Shown here: one piece after another, positions 1-5,110 of the stretch
Layout of the letters: every line of letters begins with the position of its first letter
How positions within the stretch are numbered: the stretch's first letter is position 1
Made by a program: the position numbers and the translations under genes
Assembly: GCA_045604025.1 (NCBI GenBank)
Contig: JAZUNG010000101.1
Location: 1-5,483, forward strand
Direction: 5' to 3'
Source of the DNA: RGIG5612 sp045604025
Lineage (GTDB): Bacteria > Bacillota > Clostridia > Lachnospirales > Lachnospiraceae
Length of the DNA stretch: 5,483 nt
The notes under the pieces: generated by a model
What the model was told of the DNA's origin: nothing
What the model saw: only the letters and a program-made list of their open reading frames with translations
Databases searched by the model: none

Positions 1-961
1 TCAGAATATCCTTATCCAGGGTCCTTTCCTGTCCGTCCAGTGTAACGAATCTGTCTCCATCCTGAGCTCTTTTGACCACGATCTTATGACCTGCGATAGT
101 ATCATAATCGAATGCATGCATCGGCTGCCCGAATTCTTCCATAACATAGTTCGTAATATCAACAACGTTGTTGATAGGTCTGATGCCGTTTGCAGCCAGT
201 CTCTGTCTGAGCCATCTTGGTGACTGAGCAAGTCTGATATTCTTAACCATTCTGGCAATATAACGTCTGCACAGTCTGGTATCATCAACTTCAACTTTAA
301 GCAGTTCATTGATGTCACCTGTGGCATTCTTAACCTCAGGATGTACGTTATTAAATGACAGTCCGAATGTGGCTGCGGCCTCTCTGGCTATTCCCAGTAC
401 GCTGTAGCAGTCTACTCTGTTTGATGTGATCTCAAATTCATAATTGGCATCATGCAGTCCCAGATACTCAATGGCGTCACTTCCAACCTCTGCGTCATCC
501 GGAAGGATATACAGGCCGTTTTCAGGCGCATCCGGATACATCTCTCTGGTAGAACCCAGTTCTTCGATACTGCACATCATACCGAAAGACTCCACGCCTC
601 TGAGCTTGCCGGCCTTTATCTTGATGCCTCCTGGAGTCATAGGTCCGCCGTCATGTCCTCCGGCTACCTTTCCTCCGACCAGAACAACAGGTACCTTGGC
701 CCCTGCAAATACGTTCGGAGCTCCTGTTACTATCTGTATGGTCTCATTGCCGATATCAACCTGACAGATGACCAGTTTGTCAGCGTCGGGATGAGGAGCT
801 ATTTCCTTAACCTGTCCGATGACTATGTTTTCCAGGTCTGCATCAAATGCAGTAAAACTCTCGACCTTGGTTCCGGAGAGCGTCATGGCATCTCTGAACT
901 CCTGATATGAGGCAGACAGATCCGGAACATATGCTTTTATCCATGAATAAGATGCGTTCAT
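1..961 (-). CDS. pheT: Phenylalanyl-tRNA synthetase beta subunit, N-terminal part (runs off the left edge)
   Basis: Beta subunit of the alpha2beta2 cytoplasmic enzyme that charges tRNA-Phe. The beta chain carries tRNA-binding and editing domains. The frame is open from the ATG at 961 to the window edge, giving 320 residues of a protein usually near 800. It starts MNASYSWIKAYVPDL. Residues about 40-155 form the EMAP/OB-type tRNA-binding domain (HPDADKL at 57-63, VTGAPNV at 78-84, GVESFGMMCSIEELG at 122-136). Next come FEITSNRVDCYSVLGIAREA (176-195) and the B3/B4 hallmark RPINNVVDITNYVMEEFGQP (261-280), followed by MHAFDYD. The B5 and anticodon-binding domains lie outside the window. The SD AAAGGAG (968-974) sits 6 nt before the ATG and abuts the pheS stop, leaving a 14-nt gap, so the two genes are co-transcribed and probably translationally coupled. 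No frameshift was seen. The identification is secure. Confidence 0.97.
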   Translation of the reverse strand, partial: MNASYSWIKAYVPDLSASYQEFRDAMTLSGTKVESFTAFDADLENIVIGQVKEIAPHPDADKLVICQVDIGNETIQIVTGAPNVFAGAKVPVVLVGGKVAGGHDGGPMTPGGIKIKAGKLRGVESFGMMCSIEELGSTREMYPDAPENGLYILPDDAEVGSDAIEYLGLHDANYEFEITSNRVDCYSVLGIAREAAATFGLSFNNVHPEVKNATGDINELLKVEVDDTRLCRRYIARMVKNIRLAQSPRWLRQRLAANGIRPINNVVDITNYVMEEFGQPMHAFDYDTIAGHKIVVKRAQDGDRFVTLDGQERTLDKDIL

Positions 962-975
962 AATACTCTCCTTTC

Positions 976-1995
976 CTAGAACTGTTTAAGAAATCTCAGA
1001 TCGTTCTCATAGAGAAGTCTCATATCATCGATCTCATATTTTAGCAGGGTAAGTCTTTCCAGGCCTACACCAAATGCAAAACCGGTATATTCTTCAGTGT
1101 CGATACCTACCATTTCCAGAACATGCGGATGAACCTGTCCGCAGCCGAGAATCTCAATCCAACCCTCGCCCTTGCAGAATCTGCATCCGGTACCTCCGCA
1201 TTTGAAGCAGCTTACATCAACTTCTGCCGAAGGCTCGGTAAATGGAAAATGATGAGGTCTGAACTTGGTCTTAACATTCTCTCCGAAGAAACGTCTGCAG
1301 AACTCATTCAGTGTTCCCTTAAGGTCAGCAAATGTAATGTCCTTATCTACTACCAGACCTTCGATCTGATGAAATACAGGTGAATGGGTTGCATCAACGC
1401 TGTCAGAACGGAATACTCTTCCGGGAGCGATCATCCTGATAGGAAGGATGCCTTTTTCCATCTCATGGATCTGACATGAAGATGTCTGAGTCCTCAGAAG
1501 AATATCCTTGTTGATATAGAATGTGTCCTGTTCGTCCTTGGCAGGATGATCTGCAGGGATATTCAGAGCCTCGAAGTTGTAGTGGTCATATTCGACCTCA
1601 GGTCCTGAAACCACCTGATAACCCATGCCGATGAAGATATCTTCCACTTCCTTCAGCACGATATTACTGGGATGCTCATGACCGCGGGGACGCACCTTGC
1701 CGGGAAGAGTGACATCTATCGTCTCTCTTTTCAGCCTGGCTTCAAGAAGGAGCTGTTCCATGCTCTTTCTTCTCTCGTCCAGATAACTCTCGATCTCTTT
1801 TCTGGTATCATTAACCATCTGACCGATCACTGGTCTCTCTTCGGGAGCAACATCCTTCAGAGTCTTGAGGACCTCTGTCATCTGGCCTTTTTTGCCCAGA
1901 TATAAAACTCTGAGATCATTAAGCGTTTCAACAGAAGAAGACTGTCTGATACGTTCCAGGGCTTCTTCTCTGATCTGCGCCAGTTTGTCTTTCAT
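976..1995 (-). CDS. pheS: Phenylalanyl-tRNA synthetase alpha subunit
   Basis: Catalytic alpha subunit, 339 residues, the usual length. Residues 1-90 are a charged helical N-terminal arm, expected to be the tRNA-contacting coiled coil. The class II aminoacyl-tRNA synthetase core follows: RTQTSS (168-173), motif 2 around GRVFRSD (192-198) with FHQIEG (208-213), and motif 3 GFAFGVGLERL (305-315), ending in the conserved NDLRFLKQF. The alanine in GFAFG corresponds to the residue that sets phenylalanine-pocket size in the E. coli enzyme. An insert at 263-274 carries four cysteines (CFKCGGTGCRFC), as in many Firmicutes PheS. The ATG at 1995 was chosen because GAGGTGG lies 6 nt upstream and because MKDKLAQIREEAL matches family N-termini. 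An in-frame GTG 17 codons upstream lacks an SD and falls almost at the predicted transcription start. Odd point: His177 stands in CQIHEME where relatives usually have Arg (QIRTM-like). Confidence 0.98.
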   Translation of the reverse strand: MKDKLAQIREEALERIRQSSSVETLNDLRVLYLGKKGQMTEVLKTLKDVAPEERPVIGQMVNDTRKEIESYLDERRKSMEQLLLEARLKRETIDVTLPGKVRPRGHEHPSNIVLKEVEDIFIGMGYQVVSGPEVEYDHYNFEALNIPADHPAKDEQDTFYINKDILLRTQTSSCQIHEMEKGILPIRMIAPGRVFRSDSVDATHSPVFHQIEGLVVDKDITFADLKGTLNEFCRRFFGENVKTKFRPHHFPFTEPSAEVDVSCFKCGGTGCRFCKGEGWIEILGCGQVHPHVLEMVGIDTEEYTGFAFGVGLERLTLLKYEIDDMRLLYENDLRFLKQF

Positions 1996-2001
1996 ATATA
2001 T

Positions 2002-2008
2002 CCACCTC
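2002..2008 (-). promoter_or_regulatory. Ribosome binding site fixing the pheS start
   Basis: GAGGTGG on the minus strand, 6 nt before the ATG at 1995. It is a near-perfect match to the Firmicutes SD. It decides for the 339-residue PheS over the longer GTG-initiated reading. Confidence 0.85.
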
Positions 2009-2015
2009 TGTAATT

Positions 2016-2025
2016 TTGTGCACAA
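2016..2025. repeat. Perfect 10-bp palindrome in the pheS 5' untranslated region
   Basis: TTGTGCACAA, flanked by T- and A-rich arms (ATTT on one side, a few bases out of register with AAAAT on the other). It lies about 24-33 nt downstream of the predicted pheST transcription start and just upstream of the pheS SD. It could be a dimeric-repressor operator or a very small RNA hairpin. No terminator U-run follows, and nothing identifies a binding protein. It could also be chance. Confidence 0.35.
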
Positions 2026-2055
2026 TAAAATAATGCGTAAAAACACACAGGGTTA

Positions 2056-2084
2056 GTTTTAGCACATTACTGCTTCGATGTCAA
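2056..2084 (-). promoter_or_regulatory. Sigma-A promoter for pheST
   Basis: On the minus strand there is a perfect -35 TTGACA (2079-2084), a 17-bp spacer and a -10 TAAAAC (2056-2061). The weak -10 (4 of 6) is preceded directly by TGC, an extended -10 element. Transcription should start near 2049, giving a leader of about 54 nt. That leader is too short for a T-box, and no GGTGG-type T-box core sequence is present. Confidence 0.7.
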
Positions 2085-2101
2085 TTAAAAGGGGTATGTT
2101 T

Positions 2102-2113
2102 ATTTAATTAAAT
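2102..2113. repeat. Perfect 12-bp AT-only palindrome between the divergent -35 boxes
   Basis: ATTTAATTAAAT lies between the pheST -35 (ending 2084) and the yihY -35 (starting 2118). The position would suit a shared regulator or a flexible AT-rich element. The sequence is purely A/T in an A/T-rich spacer, so chance is quite likely. Confidence 0.3.
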
Positions 2114-2117
2114 CAAC

Positions 2118-2146
2118 TTGAATTCTAAATATAATGTTAATATAAT
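2118..2146 (+). promoter_or_regulatory. Sigma-A promoter for the yihY-family gene
   Basis: TTGAAT (2118-2123), a 17-bp spacer, and a perfect TATAAT (2141-2146). A start 7 nt downstream falls near 2153, only about 3 nt before the ATG at 2156. A second TATAAT at 2130-2135 lacks a matching -35 (ATTAAA at the right distance), so it is the weaker alternative. Confidence 0.72.
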
Positions 2147-2155
2147 AAAATAACA

Positions 2156-3124
2156 ATGTATACCGATGCATATATATCAGTGAAGAGTTTTATCAAAAAG
2201 CTGAGCAAAGACCGTATATATACATTCTCTGCCACCTCAGCCTTCTTTCTTGTACTGTCGATATTTCCCTTTCTGGTACTGCTTCTGACGCTGATCAGAT
2301 ACACTCCTCTGACACAGGAATTTCTGCTTGAGCAGATCAATTTCCTGCTCCCGGATATTATCGCACCGCTGATCACAACAATAGTTAATGAGATATATAC
2401 CGCATCATCAGGAGCGATCATCCTTGTATCTGCTCTTGGTGCCATCTGGTCCGCCTCCAAAGGTATACTGGCCATAGTCCGAGGAGTCAATGTATGTTTC
2501 AATATACAGGAAAGGAGAAATTACTTTGTCATCAGGCTGTGGTCTTGCTTTTATCTGTTCGTTCTACTGATCATGATGATATTTATCCTGAGCCTGGTTG
2601 TCTTTGGGTCAACTATATACAGTTATATCAAGGATTATCTGGGAGGATTCAATGCAGTCATCAGATTTATAGTTAAGACTAAAACTCCAATCTCGCTGAT
2701 CGTACTAACATTGCTGTTCATGCTTGCGTTCAAATTTCTTCCTGCCAAGCATAACAAGTTCTTCCGTATGTTTCCGGGTGCATTGATCGCATCAGCTGGA
2801 TGGGTAGCACTTTCAACTCTGCTCTCTCTTTATGTCAGATATTTCCCCAGTTTCACACTTACATACGGAACTCTGACATCATTCATCGTTCTGATGCTTT
2901 ATCTGTATTTCGGAATGTATATAGTATTTATCTGTGCTGAGATCAATTTCTTTGTTAATATCTGGTTCAATATCCAGGCACAGAAAAGAAACCGAAACAA
3001 GGCTATCAGATATGAACATAAGATGGCTACCAGAGAAATGAATGCCAAGCAGCTGAAGCGCCTGCTCAGATACAGGCAGAACGCCGGTATGGAAGATTCT
3101 GATGATTATTCAGACAAGATATAA
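2156..3124 (+). CDS. YihY/BrkB-family inner-membrane protein
   Basis: A 322-residue polytopic membrane protein of the YihY/virulence factor BrkB family. Older annotations call this family ribonuclease BN, which is a misassignment. Its molecular function is not settled. A short basic N-terminus is followed by about six hydrophobic helices at roughly 26-47, 85-105, 130-152, 178-197, 208-228 and 240-268. Family signatures are AFFLVLSIFPFLVLLLTLI (29-47), the SALGAIWSASKGILAIVRGVN region (92-112) and a C-terminal helix opening YGTLTSF and ending AEINFF. A basic cytoplasmic tail (274-306, KRNRNK and KRLLRYR) ends in an acidic stretch. The ATG at 2156 has no SD within 20 nt, and an in-frame GTG at 2180 (VKSFIKKLSKDR) also lacks one. 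The start is therefore chosen by the promoter position and could be either. The gene stands alone, divergent from pheST, and its stop codon overlaps the U-run of the convergent small RNA. Confidence 0.93.
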   Translation: MYTDAYISVKSFIKKLSKDRIYTFSATSAFFLVLSIFPFLVLLLTLIRYTPLTQEFLLEQINFLLPDIIAPLITTIVNEIYTASSGAIILVSALGAIWSASKGILAIVRGVNVCFNIQERRNYFVIRLWSCFYLFVLLIMMIFILSLVVFGSTIYSYIKDYLGGFNAVIRFIVKTKTPISLIVLTLLFMLAFKFLPAKHNKFFRMFPGALIASAGWVALSTLLSLYVRYFPSFTLTYGTLTSFIVLMLYLYFGMYIVFICAEINFFVNIWFNIQAQKRNRNKAIRYEHKMATREMNAKQLKRLLRYRQNAGMEDSDDYSDKI

Positions 3125-3133
3125 AAAAGCCCC
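3123..3133 (-). terminator. 3' end and terminator of the small RNA
   Basis: On the minus strand the 3' arm of the closing stem ends GGGGC, followed at once by six T (3123-3128). The stem is long-range rather than a local hairpin, so this may act as terminator and mature 3' end together. It overlaps the last bases of the yihY stop codon on the other strand. Confidence 0.55.
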
Positions 3134-3298
3134 GGGTACGATCTGAATTTTGACTCCTAGCAAATAGCCAGGTGGTTTTCCTCACATTAGCTTCTGAAGT
3201 CCAGGTTCCCGTAGGCGAGGCATGTCATACACTAATAAATATTGGTTTACCGTTTAAAGTGATGTAGGTTCAAAATATCAGAACAATTACCCTTGGGC
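3123..3298 (-). ncRNA. ssrS: Structured small RNA, probable 6S RNA
   Basis: This gene-free stretch folds as a long rod when read on the minus strand. The closing stem pairs GCCC (3295-3298) with GGGC (3129-3132), GGGTA (3288-3292) with TACCC (3134-3138), TCTGA (3278-3282) with TCAGA (3142-3146), and ATTTTGA (3270-3276) with TCAAAAT (3147-3153). A large asymmetric bubble follows. Its 3' side holds a 6-bp hairpin (CCTGGC/GCTAGG, 3156-3172, loop TATTT), and its distal arm opens with CCTCGC (3215-3220) pairing GTGAGG (3180-3185). Two of these stems need G-U pairs that exist only on the minus strand. The RNA is about 176 nt with a consensus promoter and a terminal U-run. Closing stem, bubble with a 3' side hairpin, and a terminal arm containing CATGCCTCG are the 6S layout. 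6S RNA binds the housekeeping RNA polymerase holoenzyme and mimics an open promoter. The structure and strand are seen; the 6S identity is inferred. SRP RNA, RNase P RNA and tmRNA signatures are absent. Confidence 0.72.
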
Positions 3299-3304
3299 AA
3301 CTTT

Positions 3305-3333
3305 AATATAACATACAGGGCATCCCGTTTCAA
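3305..3333 (-). promoter_or_regulatory. Strong sigma-A promoter for the small RNA
   Basis: On the minus strand, TTGAAA (3328-3333), exactly 17 bp, then TATATT (3305-3310). Each hexamer matches consensus at five of six positions. Transcription is expected at about 3298, which is the first G of the closing stem GCCC, so promoter and RNA fold agree independently. The A/T tracts at 3349-3371 further upstream could help polymerase binding, but this is only suggestive. Confidence 0.8.
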
Positions 3334-3391
3334 TTAACGCAGATGCCAAAAACTATATATATTTTTTATGATTTTTACCAATTGCAAATTA

Positions 3392-3994
3392 TCATTTGCC
3401 GTTTGTAAGTTCATCCAGAGTCAGATAATAACCAGGCAGAAAGTCATCTATGAACATCTCCACTTCGGGCATGTTCATTTTTTTGATCGAGTTCCATGTG
3501 GATTCTTTAGCTTTACTGAAGTCATTATTGCCTGACTGTTCTTCTTCTATACATTTGATCAGCGCTGACAGTTTATCAGCTGCCTTGACATATCTATATA
3601 GTTCCGTGTCGCCTTCAGCATCAGCTTTCAGAAGAGAGCTGTAGCTTCCCTGCAGCTCTTCCGGAATTCCGGATATCATTCTCTCAATAACAGATTCTTC
3701 CAGATGATCATATGCTGTCTTGATCTCCGGGTCATAGTATTTCACAGGAGTCGGAAGATCACCGGTAATGATCTCAGGTGCGTCGTGGAAAGCGGCCAGC
3801 ATAACTGCCCTTCCGGCATCCAGCCCTCTTTCAAAATAAATATTACCTATTTCAACTAGTGAATGCGTTATAAATATAACATCCAGGGTATGGTCCGAGA
3901 GAGATTCAGTACGTGAATTCCTCATCAAACCCCACCGGTTAACATATTTCATCCTGGAAAGAATGGCAAGAAAATTGCTGTTTTCGTTGTTCAT
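3392..3994 (-). CDS. yfbR: YfbR-like 5'-deoxynucleotidase (HD domain)
   Basis: A 200-residue HD-superfamily phosphohydrolase resembling E. coli YfbR from end to end. YfbR removes the 5'-phosphate from deoxyribonucleoside monophosphates in the cytoplasm and helps control dNTP pools. Visible features are NRWGLMRNSRTESLSDHTLDV with Arg20 and Trp21 (substrate contacts in YfbR), His35, the HD pair His70-Asp71 followed by Glu74, TGDLPTPVKYY with Asp79, and Asp140 in KAADKLSALIKCIEE. These correspond to the E. coli metal-binding and catalytic set R18, W19, H33, H68, D69, E72, D77 and D137, so the enzyme should be active. Length matches the family (199 in E. coli). The SD AAGGAG (4002-4007) lies 7 nt before the ATG and only 16 nt separate it from pfkA, so it is the last gene of that operon. 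No convincing terminator follows before the small RNA promoter. Confidence 0.93.
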   Translation of the reverse strand: MNNENSNFLAILSRMKYVNRWGLMRNSRTESLSDHTLDVIFITHSLVEIGNIYFERGLDAGRAVMLAAFHDAPEIITGDLPTPVKYYDPEIKTAYDHLEESVIERMISGIPEELQGSYSSLLKADAEGDTELYRYVKAADKLSALIKCIEEEQSGNNDFSKAKESTWNSIKKMNMPEVEMFIDDFLPGYYLTLDELTNGK

Positions 3995-4010
3995 CGTATT
4001 ACTCCTTCAA

Positions 4011-5096
4011 CTAATCTCCAAATGACATTCCGATCCTTCGCGCAACCTGAATGAGCGGATGGTCTACAGGCAGGAATTTAGTCTGACTTGCAGCTTCATC
4101 CAGAGGAATGGAAACGATCTCTCCATTTTGTATGGCTACCATGCGTCCAAACTGTCTGTCTGCGATCAATTCAGCTGCCTTTTCTCCAAACTGAGTAGCA
4201 AGAACTCTGTCATAAGGGCAAGGCGGACCTCCTCTCTGATAATGTCCGGGAACAGTCACTCTGGCTTCCTGACCTGTCAGCTGCTCAAGCTGGTCGGCAA
4301 TCCTGTATGAAACAGCCGGATACTGGGAAGATTCCTTTAGCTTTCTTTTGGTTTCTTCATCCAGAAGCTTATCATCCTTCGAAACTGCTCCTTCCGCACA
4401 TGCCACAATGGAAAAGCTCCTTCCTCTTTTACGACGGTTTTCAATGACTTCTGCTACTTTGTTGATATCATATGGTATCTCTGGTATCAGTATTACGTCT
4501 GCTCCACTGGCGATACCGGCATGAAGAGTCAGCCATCCGGCATCTCTTCCCATCAGCTCAACCACAAATATCCTGCTGTGTGATAGAGCTGTTGAATGAA
4601 TATAGTCAACAACATTTGTTGCAATATCTACAGCACTTTGAAAACCGAAGGTGGTATCAGTTCCATAAATATCATTGTCTATTGTTTTGGGGAGTGTTAT
4701 CACATTCATTCCGGCATCCTGTAGCAGCTTGGCGCTCTTCTGGGTTCCGTTGCCGCCCATAATGACCAGACAGTCCAGATTCAGTCTGTTATATGTATCA
4801 AGCATGGCCGGTATCAGACTGTTTCCATCATCGTCAACAATGTCTTTTCCCGGAATATATTTCTGTCTGGATGTACCAAGAATAGTTCCGCCCAGAGTCA
4901 GAATTCCGGAAAAATCATCATTCTGCATGAATTTATAGTCATTTTCGATCAGTCCCCTGTATCCATCATACATACCGTATACTTCTACATTATCAAGTAA
5001 CTGATACAGTGCTTTGCCCGTACCTCTGATAGCGGCATTTAACCCCTGACAGTCTCCTCCGCTGGTTATAAGAGCCACTTTGATCTTTTTCTTCAT
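4011..5096 (-). CDS. pfkA: 6-phosphofructokinase, PKTIDND-type
   Basis: Phosphorylates fructose 6-phosphate to fructose 1,6-bisphosphate, the committed step of glycolysis. It has 361 residues from the chosen start. Motifs: TSGGDCQGLNAAIRG (11-25), GGTILGTSR (69-77), GGNGT (114-118), PKTIDND (136-142) with catalytic-base Asp140, MGRDAGW (182-188), and GHYQRGGPPCPYDR (284-297) binding the sugar phosphate. Length and PKTIDND resemble the longer group III ('mixed-substrate') bacterial enzymes rather than the roughly 320-residue E. coli PfkA (PGTIDND). Gly117 at the position of E. coli Gly104 favours ATP over pyrophosphate, but Lys137 is typical of pyrophosphate and mixed enzymes, so the donor is uncertain. 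Asn116 replaces the Mg-binding Asp103. The ATG at 5096 is preferred because GGATGGTG lies 6 nt upstream; the ATG at 5108 would add MVQH but has no spaced SD. It follows the MATE gene directly and precedes yfbR by 16 nt. Confidence 0.95.
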   Translation of the reverse strand: MKKKIKVALITSGGDCQGLNAAIRGTGKALYQLLDNVEVYGMYDGYRGLIENDYKFMQNDDFSGILTLGGTILGTSRQKYIPGKDIVDDDGNSLIPAMLDTYNRLNLDCLVIMGGNGTQKSAKLLQDAGMNVITLPKTIDNDIYGTDTTFGFQSAVDIATNVVDYIHSTALSHSRIFVVELMGRDAGWLTLHAGIASGADVILIPEIPYDINKVAEVIENRRKRGRSFSIVACAEGAVSKDDKLLDEETKRKLKESSQYPAVSYRIADQLEQLTGQEARVTVPGHYQRGGPPCPYDRVLATQFGEKAAELIADRQFGRMVAIQNGEIVSIPLDEAASQTKFLPVDHPLIQVARRIGMSFGD

Positions 5097-5102
5097 ATGC
5101 TG

Positions 5103-5110
5103 CACCATCC
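5103..5110 (-). promoter_or_regulatory. Ribosome binding site deciding the pfkA start
   Basis: GGATGGTG approximates GGAGGTGA and ends 6 nt before the ATG at 5096. It overlaps the last base of the MATE stop codon (TAG, 5110-5112) and contains the rival ATG at 5108, whose only SD-like bases are immediately adjacent to it. Confidence 0.55.

Noticed and set aside
1..910. Open frames of 106, 108 and 152 codons overlapping pheT
   Set aside because: They run in other frames or on the opposite strand of an intact, clearly recognisable pheT, have no good SD and show no recognisable protein motif.
1996..2046. A 17-codon N-terminal extension of PheS starting at GTG 2046
   Set aside because: It starts almost at the predicted transcription start without an SD. 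The family N-terminus and a strong GAGGTGG site both point to the ATG at 1995.
2137..2502. 121-codon minus-strand frame under the start of yihY
   Set aside because: It lies antisense to a well-matched membrane protein and crosses the yihY promoter, with no SD or recognisable domain.
3125..3300. Plus-strand structured RNA or riboswitch downstream of yihY
   Set aside because: The same stems are weaker on the plus strand, since G-U pairs become A-C mismatches. There is no promoter or terminal T-run in that direction, and no downstream plus-strand gene to regulate.
3140..3300. RNase P RNA, SRP RNA or tmRNA instead of 6S RNA
   Set aside because: GTGAGGAAAACC resembles the RNase P GAGGAAAGTCC core only partly, the RNA is far too short for RNase P or tmRNA, and the SRP helix 8 motif is missing.
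3349..3371. AAAAAC...TATATATA...TTTTTT tract as a terminator for yfbR or yihY
   Set aside because: Only A-T pairs are available and no GC stem precedes the T-run. It fits AT-rich upstream sequence of the small RNA promoter better.
3372..3400. Hairpin GCAAAT-GATA-ATTTGC at 3384-3399, spanning the yfbR stop codon, as an operon terminator
   Set aside because: The 6-bp stem is A/T-rich and is followed by AATTGGTAAAAATC, not a T-run, so it is not a canonical terminator. The palindrome is real but weak.
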